Made by a program: the position numbers and the translations under genes. The notes beneath the pieces are model-generated. The model worked only from the letters and a program-made list of their open reading frames with translations. It did no database searches and was not told the origin of the DNA. A stretch of DNA of 64,000 nucleotides from the NCBI GenBank assembly GCA_947501805.1, contig CANMXJ010000008.1:1-64000 (forward strand), given 5' to 3'. The stretch comes from an uncultured Sulfitobacter sp. (lineage in GTDB: Bacteria; Pseudomonadota; Alphaproteobacteria; Rhodobacterales; Rhodobacteraceae). Below, in pieces: positions 27,465-36,885 of this stretch (its first letter is position 1; every line of letters starts with the position of its first letter).

Positions 27465-27896
27465 TCAAGCCTTCAGCCCATGCGGGATGAAACCGTCAAC
27501 AATCGGCAGCTTGCGCAAGGCAAATGCACCGCTACCTTGCACGGCGACCGCCACGGCAAGGGCCACCAGTAGCATTGGGAACTCCCAACCACCATTTGGC
27601 GCACTAAACAGCCAGCCGTTCGCGGCATGGGCCCAGACAGAGCCGATCAAGAGCGGCAAGGACAGCACCGCAACAAGACGTGCGTAAAGACCCAGAATAA
27701 GTGCGGTACCACCGGCAAGCTCTGCAAAGATTGTCAGGTAAGCGGTTACGGCAGGCAGGCCAAGGCTTTCAAAGTATCCAACGGTACCGGGGATTGTGAA
27801 AACGAGAACCTTCAGAAGGCCGTGCGCCAAAAGGACAACGCCAAGGGAAACGCGGGTTATGAATGCGCCGTAGTTCAGTTCAGTTTGCTGTGTCAT
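27465..27896 (-). CDS. DoxX family membrane protein
   Basis: A 143-residue DoxX-type protein with four predicted transmembrane helices. It opens with NYGAFITRVSLGVVLLAHGLLK, and FAELAGGTALILGLYARLVA lies in the middle. I chose ATG 27896 because GGAGAAAG lies just upstream. It heads the operon with the FMN reductase and pirin genes and is divergent from a LysR gene. DoxX proteins are associated with quinone or thiol redox at the membrane. Confidence 0.84.
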   Translation of the reverse strand: MTQQTELNYGAFITRVSLGVVLLAHGLLKVLVFTIPGTVGYFESLGLPAVTAYLTIFAELAGGTALILGLYARLVAVLSLPLLIGSVWAHAANGWLFSAPNGGWEFPMLLVALAVAVAVQGSGAFALRKLPIVDGFIPHGLKA

Positions 27897-28006
27897 GATC
27901 TTTCTCCAGATGTGTAATTTGTTCTGGGACTGATATTGCATGCGAGCAGTTGATTGATAATATATCTATTCAGAAGATCACTCATTCCATTTGGTTGATA
28001 ATAGGC

Positions 28007-28912
28007 ATGGATCATATTTCTCGTGTTGGCGTGTTTATCGCCGTGGTCAAGGCTGCCAGTTTCGCCGGGGCTGCGCAGGCATTGGGCATCACAAGTTCCG
28101 CTGTATCCAAACAGATTCAAAACCTTGAACAGGACTTGCAAGTCAAACTGCTGAACCGCACTACGCGGAATGTGTCCCCGACCGAAGAGGGCGCAATTTA
28201 CTACGAGCAGGCTGCACGGGCTCTGGAAGATCTGAAAGAAGCGGAAAACCAGATCAACGAATTGAAATCGCGCCCGCGCGGTCCCTTGAAGGTGAGCCTG
28301 CCGCAAAGTCTGGGCATCAAGTATTTCAGTGACGCCATTGCACGTTTCGCGGCCGAGTATCCAGAAGTCGAACTGGACGTGAACCTAGATGATCGCCTTG
28401 TCGACATCTTGGGCGAAGGGTTTGATCTGGTGGTGCGTATCGGTTCACTAAAGGACACAACTCTGATTGCGCGGCGTATGGCCGACTGTCCGGTCGTGCT
28501 TTGCGCCAGCCCCGCCTATCTGCAAGCGCACGGAACACCGCAAAGTCCTGCTGATCTGGCACAGCATAATGTTCTTGCATTCACAGGAAACCGAGGACCG
28601 CATGAATGGCGATATGCCAATGAAGCCGGTCAAACAGGACAGGTCTCGTTGCACGGCAATTTCAAAGCGGACTCGGGTGAAATTCTATGCCGCGCGGCAT
28701 TACAAAACGTAGGGATTGTTATCTTGCCGATATTCTACGTTGCAGAATACCTTGAAACCCAACAGTTGCAGATCATCCTGCCTGAACTTGTTACGTCACC
28801 AAAACGCGAGATCTTTGCAGTGTTTCCACCAAACCGTTTTCAATCAAAAAGGCTGCGCCTGTTTGTGGATCTTTTGGTGGCCACCTCCAAAAAACTGCCA
28901 TGGGTGAATTGA
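28007..28912 (+). CDS. LysR family transcriptional regulator
   Basis: A 301-residue LysR-type regulator. The N-terminal HTH (MDHISRVGVFIAVVKAASFA, then ALGITSSAVSKQIQNLE) and the effector domain from about residue 90 are typical. ATG 28007 gives the canonical LysR N-terminus; the ribosome site is weak (ATAGG). The 110-bp divergent region with doxX contains an AT-rich TTGATTGATAATATATC stretch. It most likely activates the doxX-reductase-pirin operon in response to an electrophile or quinone. Confidence 0.87.
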   Translation: MDHISRVGVFIAVVKAASFAGAAQALGITSSAVSKQIQNLEQDLQVKLLNRTTRNVSPTEEGAIYYEQAARALEDLKEAENQINELKSRPRGPLKVSLPQSLGIKYFSDAIARFAAEYPEVELDVNLDDRLVDILGEGFDLVVRIGSLKDTTLIARRMADCPVVLCASPAYLQAHGTPQSPADLAQHNVLAFTGNRGPHEWRYANEAGQTGQVSLHGNFKADSGEILCRAALQNVGIVILPIFYVAEYLETQQLQIILPELVTSPKREIFAVFPPNRFQSKRLRLFVDLLVATSKKLPWVN

Positions 28913-29113
28913 CTGCCACCACCCAGAAATCTGCTGCCGCAGACGCCCCTTCCGGATGGTAGTCACAAGCGAGATAGCACGCTTGTACCGCCCCCAATTT
29001 GCACATGCCAAACCGGTTTGCGAGAACTTCCCTGTCCCGCTTGAAAGCAGGGTGAATTGAAAGACCAGCCAGCACAGACCGAAATTGCATGCACCTTGGC
29101 CGCGACCAACTGA

Positions 29114-30505
29114 TTATGAAGCAACGCTGCCATCCCTCCCCAATTCATCAGCTGTACGTTTGATCCCCGTTTCCATAATGTCGAACATTTCGTTGATCTG
29201 GTTTTCGGTGATGATTAATGGCGGCGAGAACACACACATGTTGATGATCGGTCGCACAACCAAACCCAATTCCTGACAGTGTTGATCAATCCTAACTCCC
29301 AGATCGCGATCCGTTTCCAGATCATTCAAACCCTCGGGTTCAACTTTGCACTCGACACATCCAACCAGCCCCATACCGCGGGTATCACCAACGATAGGAT
29401 GATCGCGCAACGCGTGCAGCCGTTCCTGAAACAACGGTGCCACGGACCGGACATGTTCCAAAATTCCTTCACGCTCGAAAATCTCGATGTTCTTCAGTGC
29501 GACAGCGGCAGACACAGGATGGCCGGAATACGTGTACCCATTCGAGAACGTCGCCCCTTGGGACTTCTCGCCGGAAATCCTGTCAATCAGCGCATCCGAG
29601 ATGATGCAGGCCCCCATCGGGATATAGCCAGAGGTCAGACCCTTGGCCGTCGTGATGATGTCCGGCACGATATCGAACACTTCCTCAGAAGCGAACCAAT
29701 GCCCCAAACGACCCCAGCTTGTGACCACTTCGTCAGAAATATATAGAACATCGTGCTTGCGGCAGATCTCAAGGCAACGCTTGTGATAACCTTTGGGAGG
29801 GACAATCACACCGCCCGACGCAAGGATGGGTTCGGCAATAAATGCGGCAACTTTATCCGGGCCGATCTCCAGAATGGCGTTCTCCAGATCGTTAACCTTT
29901 TCATCAAGGAAATCCTCGATGCTCATGCCCTCAGACCGACCGTAAGGGTTCACGTTTGGCAGGAAATACGCCAACTCCTGCGCCTGATCCAGCCACCCTT
30001 TGTCACGTTCTTTACCGCTGACGCTGGAGGCCAAATAGGTTGACCCGTGATAGGCCTTTTGCCGCGAAATCACGATCTTCTTTTCGGGGCGACCCAACAG
30101 GTTGTTGCGAAAATGAACAAACCGGATGGCCGTATCTACTGCCGTTGACCCGCCCGTAGTGAAAAAGACATGGTTCAGATCACCGGGCGTGCGTTGCGCA
30201 ATTTCGTGGGCCAGTCGCGCAGGAACGGAGTTGGCGTTATTGAACGGCGAGAAATAGGCCATATCGCGGGCTTGTTGGGCCATTGCATCCGCGATCTCTT
30301 CATTGCCGTAACCGACCTGCACGCACCACATACCAGCAGGCCCGTCGATCAGGCGTTTGCCGGTTTCAGTCGTGACATAAATGCCGCTGGCGGTTTCGGC
30401 AAATGTCCGTTGATTGTTGCCGATATCGGCCATGCCTTCCCACGGATGGATAAAGTTCTTGTTGTCCCAATCACGGACGGCGTCGAAGTCATTTGTCAGG
30501 GTCAT
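29114..30505 (-). CDS. Class III aminotransferase, SpuC-like (putrescine/omega-amine:pyruvate)
   Basis: A 463-residue PLP-dependent class III aminotransferase. It resembles putrescine:pyruvate aminotransferase SpuC: GPAGMWCVQVGYGNEEIADA, NHVFFTTGGSTAVDTAIRFV, YHGSTYLASSVSG, the acidic PLP contact in YISDEVVTSWGR, and the catalytic Lys in TTAKGLTSGYIPMG. ATG 30505 follows AAAGG. It is the last gene of the operon with the polyamine-type ABC transporter, the demethylase and the Rieske oxygenase. A role in transaminating a (de)methylated diamine is inferred. Beta-alanine or GABA are alternative substrates. Confidence 0.85.
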   Translation of the reverse strand: MTLTNDFDAVRDWDNKNFIHPWEGMADIGNNQRTFAETASGIYVTTETGKRLIDGPAGMWCVQVGYGNEEIADAMAQQARDMAYFSPFNNANSVPARLAHEIAQRTPGDLNHVFFTTGGSTAVDTAIRFVHFRNNLLGRPEKKIVISRQKAYHGSTYLASSVSGKERDKGWLDQAQELAYFLPNVNPYGRSEGMSIEDFLDEKVNDLENAILEIGPDKVAAFIAEPILASGGVIVPPKGYHKRCLEICRKHDVLYISDEVVTSWGRLGHWFASEEVFDIVPDIITTAKGLTSGYIPMGACIISDALIDRISGEKSQGATFSNGYTYSGHPVSAAVALKNIEIFEREGILEHVRSVAPLFQERLHALRDHPIVGDTRGMGLVGCVECKVEPEGLNDLETDRDLGVRIDQHCQELGLVVRPIINMCVFSPPLIITENQINEMFDIMETGIKRTADELGRDGSVAS

Positions 30506-30544
30506 CTGAACCTTTCCTTGAGGGCGCATCAGCCCGTCATTTAT

Positions 30545-31780
30545 CTATGCTGATGTTGGGGTATCGGGCGCGGCGGGCAGTTTCTCCAGCATCGTTTTGT
30601 AGAACGTATGGAAGTCCGCAATTGCCCATTCCATGTCTGCCAATGGACCGGGTTCGTAAAACTGCGAATTTACGCCTGCCTGATTGTGCCGGATGATCCG
30701 TTCGTCGTCTTGCGAAGTGACATGCCAAAGCCAAGTGAGGTCGTCAGGATCATAATCGCGCCCTGCAATGGCATCGCTGCGTACCATCCAGACAACCTGA
30801 ATATCGGTTTCCTGAACGCTGCGCGGAATGAAACGGTAACCGACAACGTGGTCGGAATAGACCAGCAAATAGTTCAGGATGCCCAGAACAATGTCCGTGG
30901 CACCACCGTCATATCCTGTCAGGGTGCCCAGCAACGGAGCCAGCGGCGCGCCGGATTTGCTGCCCGTTTCATAGCCCTCAAACAAGGGATAGCGGCGGTG
31001 ATAGACATCCGCGCCCGGTGCCAACGCCTGTTCTCCGGTCAGGTTTAAGACTTGAGGCGATAACCCGACTTCACTGGCACGCGTGTGCAAGGCTGGCAGC
31101 AAGGCCTCCATTTCGGCAGGGGATTTTAACGTATGCGAGCGGGAGTATTCCAGATGCGCAGGGGCGCAATGATAACATTCCAGATAGTTCTCCAGCGCCA
31201 GTTTCCAGTTTGCGGGCACAGGGTAAGTTGCCGTGCGAACAACCTTCAGGTCTTCAAAACCAAACGGCTCTGTCAACGGGCCAAGCTGGGTAAGGGCGTC
31301 GTCCAATGGCGGCGCATCCGCACTGGCACAGACAAGGATCATACCTTGAAACACCTGCACCTGCGCGGATTTCAAACCCCACCTCGCAGGATCAAAGTCA
31401 GGGCCCATCTCGCGCCCTGCCCTCAGTTCCCCCGACAATTCATAAGTCCAAGCATGGTAGGGGCAGACAAAAACCCGCGCCTTGCCTGAACTTTCGGTGC
31501 AAACCCGCGATCCACGATGACGGCAGACATTGATATGAGCGCGTACGGTGTTGTCGCGGTCGCGCACGATAATCAGGGATTCCGGGCCATAGTCGAAAAG
31601 GAAATAATCCCCCGCCGCTGGTAGCTGGCTTTCATGGCCTACCCAGATCCAGTTGCGGTTCCACACTGCCGCAATGTCGTGATCATAGATCGCTTGCGAC
31701 GTGTAAAAATCGCGCGGCAACGCGTGCCCGTGTTGATGTTTAACGATCAGATTGTCGAGTTCTAGGGGGCGCGTCGACAT
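30545..31780 (-). CDS. Rieske non-heme iron monooxygenase, carnitine/glycine betaine type
   Basis: A 411-residue Rieske oxygenase alpha subunit. The 2Fe-2S ligands are C86-x-H88 and C106-x2-H109. The mononuclear iron region is ENYLECYHCAPAH, giving E201-x2-H204-x4-H209. A Glu at the bridging position in place of the usual Asp is a known feature of the quaternary-amine group such as CntA. The start is set by a TAATG overlap with the demethylase stop, preceded by GGAG. The family removes trimethylamine or a methyl group from quaternary ammonium compounds. No reductase partner is encoded in the window. Confidence 0.86.
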   Translation of the reverse strand: MSTRPLELDNLIVKHQHGHALPRDFYTSQAIYDHDIAAVWNRNWIWVGHESQLPAAGDYFLFDYGPESLIIVRDRDNTVRAHINVCRHRGSRVCTESSGKARVFVCPYHAWTYELSGELRAGREMGPDFDPARWGLKSAQVQVFQGMILVCASADAPPLDDALTQLGPLTEPFGFEDLKVVRTATYPVPANWKLALENYLECYHCAPAHLEYSRSHTLKSPAEMEALLPALHTRASEVGLSPQVLNLTGEQALAPGADVYHRRYPLFEGYETGSKSGAPLAPLLGTLTGYDGGATDIVLGILNYLLVYSDHVVGYRFIPRSVQETDIQVVWMVRSDAIAGRDYDPDDLTWLWHVTSQDDERIIRHNQAGVNSQFYEPGPLADMEWAIADFHTFYKTMLEKLPAAPDTPTSA

Positions 31781-33846
31781 TACAAGTTCTCCATCTGCAG
31801 CGAAGGCATTTCTCGCCGGAACCATTCGTTTTCGACATCGGTCTTTGAGCGTTCAAAATTACGCGCAGCCATGTGACCCGCAAAAACCGCATCTGCGATC
31901 AACGCAGGTCCAGCAGCATCACCGATCAACTCTAGCGTCCTCAGTCCTTTGTCGCGCAGCGCATCATACAGCGCTGTCTCACGTTTGCGTTCCGTCACCA
32001 AAACAGCAGCGCCACCGGCAATCTCCTGCACCCGTCCGGTGAACCCACACGCGATCTGGACATAATCAGGCGTCACGCCCAAAATCGTATGGTTGCAAAT
32101 GATCGTTACCCCTAACTCCAAGAGACGCGTTTGGATACGGTGTTGTTCAAGCGTCAGGACCGTGAACGAAGACACCAGACTTTCCGGCGTGATAAAGGTC
32201 ACATCATAGCCCTCAACAGCCAGCTTTTCGGCAAGGACGCCCGCAATATAGGCGTGATCGTCGTCGTAGATTGTGACTGGCCCCTTGGATGGCATTCGAC
32301 CCGCCATAATATCATCAGGGGTAAAAATCGCGGCATTGACGTCCACTTTGGGATGTTTGCGAATGGTGCTGCGGCCGATCCCGTCGGCCCGCCATTTGGA
32401 CCCTGTTGCGACAAAGACATTAGCGATGCCTAGTTCCAGCACCTCTTCCGCACCCATACGGCTTTGGGTGAATATCTGCACATTACCGCGTTGGCGCAAA
32501 TCATGGGTGCGGTGATCCGCAACGCGACCCCACGCGCCCAAGCCGGTCAAGCGGCTCTCGCTCAACACGCGCCCGCCCAATTCTGTCGATGACTCTGCCA
32601 GCGTCACTTGATAGCCGCGTTTCGCCAGTTGCATGGCACATTCAAGACCCGCAGGACCGGCCCCTATGACAAGCGCATCGTCTTCGTTGCCTTTTGGCGC
32701 AATGATCTCGGGGTGCCAGCCGCGCCGCCATTCTTCTCCCATGGTCGGGTTTTGCGTGCAGCGGATCGGCGCATTCACACTGTCGGCCATAACGCAGATA
32801 TTGCAGCCGATACATTCGCGGATTTCATCAATGCGCCCCTGTTCAACCTTTTGCGGCAGGAACGGATCAGCAATCGACGGACGTGCCGCCCCGATAAAAT
32901 CAACAACACCCTTGCGCACCATTGAGACCATCATGTCCGGCGAGGTCAGCCGCCCTACCCCGACAACTGGCTTGCTCGTCATGGATTTCACAAACGAGAT
33001 GTAATCATTCTGGTAGCCATCTTGCGGCTGAAACCTGCTGGTGATGGAATCGTTCGCCCAATCAGCGACATTCACATCCCAAAGGTCGGGCAGTTCGGCC
33101 AGCATCTCGACCACCGCACGACCCTCTTCAGCCGCTTGCATGCCATCTCCGCCCAGCATTTCATCAACCGCAAAACGAAACGCCACAGCGCAGGTATCAC
33201 CAACAACTTCACGCGTTTCTTCAAGCAGTTCGCGGGTCAGGCGCACGCGGTTCTCTAGGCTGCCGCCGTATTCATCTGTCCGGTCGTTCATATGTGGCAA
33301 CATAAAATGCTGCGCCAGCGTCATGTTATGGCCAGCGTAAACATAGACAATGTCAAAGCCCGCATCCCGCGCCCGAACGGCCGCATCACGATGCCAGCGC
33401 CGAAAATTGCGAATGTCGGTCTTGTCCATTGCGCGCGCTTGTTTTGGAAACGGCGCATCAATCGACATATCGGAGGGTGCCAAGATAGGCGCACGGCTGA
33501 ACAAGTTCTGCGCATGATTGCCGTTGTGCACCAGCTCGATTGCGGCAAGCGACCCTTTGTCGTGTACTGCTTCTGTCATCAATCTAAGGGCGGGAATATC
33601 ACGAGCATCCCACAGGCGGTTCTCGGCAAACGGCGACAAATCCGATGTGGGGTGAATTTCGGTTTCCTGATTGCACACAACTGCCCAACCGCCTTCGGCT
33701 TTCATCCCGCGCATGGCCGCTTCGGCCTGCGGGCGCACATGTCCCATACCATTGCAGTGGGGCACCTGAAAAAAGCGGTTCCGTGCCGTAACCGGCCCGA
33801 TTTGAACGGGTTCGAAAAGCACAGAATATGGATTTTCTTTGGTCAT
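31780..33846 (-). CDS. FMN/4Fe-4S/FAD demethylase, dimethylglycine or N-methylproline demethylase-like
   Basis: A 688-residue protein with the trimethylamine-dehydrogenase architecture. An old-yellow-enzyme TIM barrel (about residues 1-340) begins with FEPVQIGPVTARNRF. A 4Fe-4S site follows at about 345-362 (CIGCNICV then a fourth Cys in PIRC). A nucleotide-binding domain comes next (DDALVIGAGPAGLECAMQLA). Relatives such as DgcA and StcD oxidatively demethylate dimethylglycine or N-methylproline. ATG 33846 has AAAAAGG upstream. Coupling to the Rieske oxygenase gene suggests the two act in series on a methylated amine. A 2,4-dienoyl-CoA reductase role is unlikely in this operon. Confidence 0.84.
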   Translation of the reverse strand: MTKENPYSVLFEPVQIGPVTARNRFFQVPHCNGMGHVRPQAEAAMRGMKAEGGWAVVCNQETEIHPTSDLSPFAENRLWDARDIPALRLMTEAVHDKGSLAAIELVHNGNHAQNLFSRAPILAPSDMSIDAPFPKQARAMDKTDIRNFRRWHRDAAVRARDAGFDIVYVYAGHNMTLAQHFMLPHMNDRTDEYGGSLENRVRLTRELLEETREVVGDTCAVAFRFAVDEMLGGDGMQAAEEGRAVVEMLAELPDLWDVNVADWANDSITSRFQPQDGYQNDYISFVKSMTSKPVVGVGRLTSPDMMVSMVRKGVVDFIGAARPSIADPFLPQKVEQGRIDEIRECIGCNICVMADSVNAPIRCTQNPTMGEEWRRGWHPEIIAPKGNEDDALVIGAGPAGLECAMQLAKRGYQVTLAESSTELGGRVLSESRLTGLGAWGRVADHRTHDLRQRGNVQIFTQSRMGAEEVLELGIANVFVATGSKWRADGIGRSTIRKHPKVDVNAAIFTPDDIMAGRMPSKGPVTIYDDDHAYIAGVLAEKLAVEGYDVTFITPESLVSSFTVLTLEQHRIQTRLLELGVTIICNHTILGVTPDYVQIACGFTGRVQEIAGGAAVLVTERKRETALYDALRDKGLRTLELIGDAAGPALIADAVFAGHMAARNFERSKTDVENEWFRREMPSLQMENL

Positions 33847-33870
33847 CAGCTGGCCTTTTTCGGAATGGGT

Positions 33871-33897
33871 ATCCGGGGATCGTAGCGACCCCCGGAT
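33871..33897. other. Hairpin between the polyamine-type binding protein and demethylase genes
   Basis: ATCCGGGG and CCCCGGAT flank an inner TCG/CGA pairing around a TAG loop, with one A-C mismatch. It lies in the 66-bp gap just downstream of the binding-protein stop (33913, minus strand). No T-run follows, so an mRNA-protecting or attenuating role is more likely than termination. Confidence 0.65.
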
Positions 33898-33912
33898 GAT
33901 TTGGCTTAGCAA

Positions 33913-34971
33913 TCAGAAACCAGCTTTGATCCGTTCAAATTCTTTCAGCATCTTGGCCTCAAGCGCCGGATCAACCGCGTCAAAGAACAGGCTGCCGTCA
34001 AAGAACGCCTTCGGATCGTCAAACCCGTATTGCTCGATCAGAGCAGCATCGGAAATGGCGTAGGCATCGGCGTTTGCGTGCGGATAGCCCCAGCTTTCGA
34101 TGATGTATTTGCCGCTTGTCGCATCCGACAGCGCGTTCAAATGGTCATAGATCTGATCCACTGGCGTGGTTGAGGATTTCAGATGCACATAACCACAGAC
34201 CCAAGTCGCAATCCCCTTGTCGATGTCGCGCATCATCTTGGCTGGTGTTTCGTTCCAGATCAGGTTCAGTTCTGACTGGTTCCACGCCCAGCCCATTTCC
34301 AGTTCTCCGCTGGCCATTGCCTGATCCATCTGGCCTGCGTCCGACCAATAAAAACGAATGTTCGGATGCACTGCTCGTAGATAATCCGAAGCCTCTTTAA
34401 ACTGCTCGTCACTCAGCTTTGTGTAGTCGTCAGCGTTGCCCGTCGCCAAAGCCGCCAATGCATAGGCACTGGAGGCGGCATCAGGGATCGACACTTTGCC
34501 CTGATAGGCAGGGTCCGCCAGCAATTGCAGCCCGATCTTGTCGTCAGCAATCTTGTCTGTGCGGTAAATCAGGCCTGTGTTGCCCCATTCAAACGGCATC
34601 ATATAGGTCTTGCCGTCAATCTGGATGCCGTCGACCTCTTTGATCTCGGGCAACATCGCGTCCCAATTGGTCAGCTTGGAGGTGTCGAGCGGATGAATGA
34701 GATCGGCAGCAACCCATTTGCGCACAGCATCCGAACAGGGGTGCGCCAGATCAGCGGCAAAGCCTGATTGCAACTTGGTAAATGCCTCTTCCTGACTTCC
34801 AAAGAATGTATAGGTCGGCGCGTCCCCATATTTCTCCATATAGGCCGTGAAAAACGCCTGATCCTCGTAGCCGGACCAATCAAAAACCGTCAGCGCTCCA
34901 CCGTCTGCCAGTGCCGCGCCGGACGTGAGCGCCGTTGTCAGGGCCAATGCCCCTATTGCTGTAAATTTCAT
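33913..34971 (-). CDS. Polyamine-type ABC transporter substrate-binding protein (PotD/PotF-like)
   Basis: A 352-residue periplasmic binding protein. The signal peptide covers about the first 22 residues (IGALALTTALTSGAALA). The mature start GGALTVFDWSGYED resembles PotD/PotF (LHIYNWSDYI type). KTYMMPFEWGNTGLIYRTDK is also typical. It is encoded with an ATPase and two permeases in the order permease, permease, ATPase, binding protein. The ligand should be a polyamine, a betaine or a methylated relative; the demethylases downstream favour the last. Confidence 0.87.
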   Translation of the reverse strand: MKFTAIGALALTTALTSGAALADGGALTVFDWSGYEDQAFFTAYMEKYGDAPTYTFFGSQEEAFTKLQSGFAADLAHPCSDAVRKWVAADLIHPLDTSKLTNWDAMLPEIKEVDGIQIDGKTYMMPFEWGNTGLIYRTDKIADDKIGLQLLADPAYQGKVSIPDAASSAYALAALATGNADDYTKLSDEQFKEASDYLRAVHPNIRFYWSDAGQMDQAMASGELEMGWAWNQSELNLIWNETPAKMMRDIDKGIATWVCGYVHLKSSTTPVDQIYDHLNALSDATSGKYIIESWGYPHANADAYAISDAALIEQYGFDDPKAFFDGSLFFDAVDPALEAKMLKEFERIKAGF

Positions 34972-34984
34972 TTGCTTCTCCCTT

Positions 34985-36091
34985 TTATGATTTTGATTGA
35001 TCTTGGCCCAAGTCGATCACCGAGGCGCTTTGCACACCTAACCAGACCGTGTCGCCTTGGCGGTAGTCGACTGTGTGAAAGTAGTTTGGCACCGAAGCCG
35101 CAATCGGTTTTTTTACGCCATCAACTTCGACGTGGTAGTGAACATTCTCGCCATAAAACGCGACATTGCGCACCGTGCCTTGGGTGGTTGCGTCGTAGCC
35201 TTCGGGTTCTAGAGCGGATATTTCCAGTTGCTCTGGTCGAATACCAACTTCGATGGCACGCCCCCCGGTAGCAACATTCGGATTGCGTTCTATTTCCATC
35301 GTGCCAAAGCAAGGCGTAGTTATCGTGAGGCTTTCGGCATGTTCCGCCTTGACCTCTGCGGGAAAGAAATTCATTTCGCCGATGAAGCTGGCCACCTCGT
35401 TATTACACGGCTTTGCATAAAGCGTAGGCGGTGCATCAACCTGCACCAGACGACCTTCGAACATCACGCCAATGCGATCCGACATGGTCATCGCCTCGTA
35501 TTGGTCATGCGTCACCATCACAAATGTGATGCCAAGCTCTTGCTGCAAATGGCGTAGCTCAAACTGCATCTGCTCGCGGAGTTTCTTGTCGAGTGCAGAA
35601 AGTGGTTCATCCAGCAACAACACTTTTGGCCGCATGATCAAAGACCGCGCCAATGCCACACGTTGACGTTGACCGCCAGACAGTTCCGTTGCACCGCGCG
35701 ATTGCAGCCCACCCAATTCAACCATCTCAAGCGCTTGCGCCACGCGAGTGTCAATCTCGGCTTTTGAGATGCCTTTACCACGTAGCCCGTAAGCCACGTT
35801 ATTGCCGACATTCAGATGCGGGAAAATCGCATAGCTTTGAAAAACCATATTTGTGGGCCGCTGGTTGGCGGGGATACCGTCCATGTCCTGACCATCAATA
35901 ATGATCTTTCCGGACGTCGGTTCTTGAAATCCCGCAATCATGCGCAAGGCTGTGGTCTTGCCGCACCCGGACGGGCCAAGCAGGGAAAAGAACTCCCCTG
36001 CCCGCAGATCCAGATCAAACTTTGAAACCGCGACCACTTTTCCAAACCGCTTTTCGATTTGCCGCAACTGGATGATGTTTTGCTCGGTCAT
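34985..36091 (-). CDS. Polyamine-type ABC transporter ATP-binding protein (PotA/PotG-like)
   Basis: A 368-residue ATPase of the PotA/FbpC type. Walker A is GPSGCGKTT, the signature is ELSGGQRQRVALARSL and Walker B is VLLLDEPLSALD. A C-terminal TOBE regulatory domain (about residues 280-360) includes VRNVAFYGENVHYHVE. It overlaps the downstream end of the PotC-like permease gene by 4 bp. It energises the importer formed with the two permeases and the binding protein. Confidence 0.91.
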   Translation of the reverse strand: MTEQNIIQLRQIEKRFGKVVAVSKFDLDLRAGEFFSLLGPSGCGKTTALRMIAGFQEPTSGKIIIDGQDMDGIPANQRPTNMVFQSYAIFPHLNVGNNVAYGLRGKGISKAEIDTRVAQALEMVELGGLQSRGATELSGGQRQRVALARSLIMRPKVLLLDEPLSALDKKLREQMQFELRHLQQELGITFVMVTHDQYEAMTMSDRIGVMFEGRLVQVDAPPTLYAKPCNNEVASFIGEMNFFPAEVKAEHAESLTITTPCFGTMEIERNPNVATGGRAIEVGIRPEQLEISALEPEGYDATTQGTVRNVAFYGENVHYHVEVDGVKKPIAASVPNYFHTVDYRQGDTVWLGVQSASVIDLGQDQSKS

Positions 36092-36885
36092 TTCGAACCT
36101 CCAAAAGTCGATTTGGCAGAGCGGCGACGAAAAAACTCGGCCACGACCAGCAAAGCGACAGACGCCAGCAGCAAGAGCGACCCGAGGGCCAGTGTGTTGG
36201 GAAGTTTCGCGGGAAAGCGGATTTGGCTCCAGATATAGACCGGCAGGGTTGTTTCGCTGCCAGACAGGAAAAACGCCAAGACAAATTCATCAAAACTGAC
36301 TGTGAAAGTGACCAGTAGGCTGGCAACGATCCCGGGTGCCACGATGGGCAAGGTCACACGGCGGAATGTCTCTACAACACCGGACCCCAGATCGTAAGCG
36401 GCTTCCTCCAACGAGGGATCAAAATCATCAAATGCGGATTTCAGGATCGACACCGCAAAGGGCAGCGCCAGAAACGTATGCCCTAATGTGATCGCCGTGA
36501 GCGATGGTTTGATGCCGATGGAGATGAACAACACCAACATTGAGGACGCAACAATAATGCCTGGAATGACAAGCGGCAGCATCACCAGCCCCTCGGAGGC
36601 TTTCTTGCCCCGAAACCGGTAGCGCACATAGGCACGTGCCGCAAAAAGCCCCATCGACGTGGCAAGCGTGGCAGCCAACAATCCGACAATGACGCTGTTC
36701 ATCAATGCCCCGATCAGCGCGTCCTGCCCGCCCAACTGGCGATACCATTCCAGCGTCCAACCCTTGATCGGAAAGGCGACAATTGTGCCGTCGTTGAATG
36801 AAAACAGCGGCAGAAACAGTACCGGCAGATAGAGGAACACCAGATAGGCAATCGCATAGATCGCAAGGCCGGAAGGGCGGGTCAT
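36088..36885 (-). CDS. Polyamine-type ABC transporter permease (PotC/PotI-like)
   Basis: A 265-residue inner-membrane permease with six predicted helices. The EAA loop EEAAYDLGSGVVETFRRVTL lies near residue 165. It overlaps both neighbours by 4 bp (ATGA type), so the transporter genes are translationally coupled. The segment FVLAFFLSGSETTLPVYIW near the end is characteristic of PotC/PotI proteins. Confidence 0.9.
   Translation of the reverse strand: MTRPSGLAIYAIAYLVFLYLPVLFLPLFSFNDGTIVAFPIKGWTLEWYRQLGGQDALIGALMNSVIVGLLAATLATSMGLFAARAYVRYRFRGKKASEGLVMLPLVIPGIIVASSMLVLFISIGIKPSLTAITLGHTFLALPFAVSILKSAFDDFDPSLEEAAYDLGSGVVETFRRVTLPIVAPGIVASLLVTFTVSFDEFVLAFFLSGSETTLPVYIWSQIRFPAKLPNTLALGSLLLLASVALLVVAEFFRRRSAKSTFGGSK

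Noticed and set aside
28913-29113. Possible short gene or degraded element between the LysR and aminotransferase genes.
   Set aside because: About 200 bp with no convincing frame, repeat or terminator. A 99-codon minus-strand frame overlaps the LysR 3' end and has no recognisable features.
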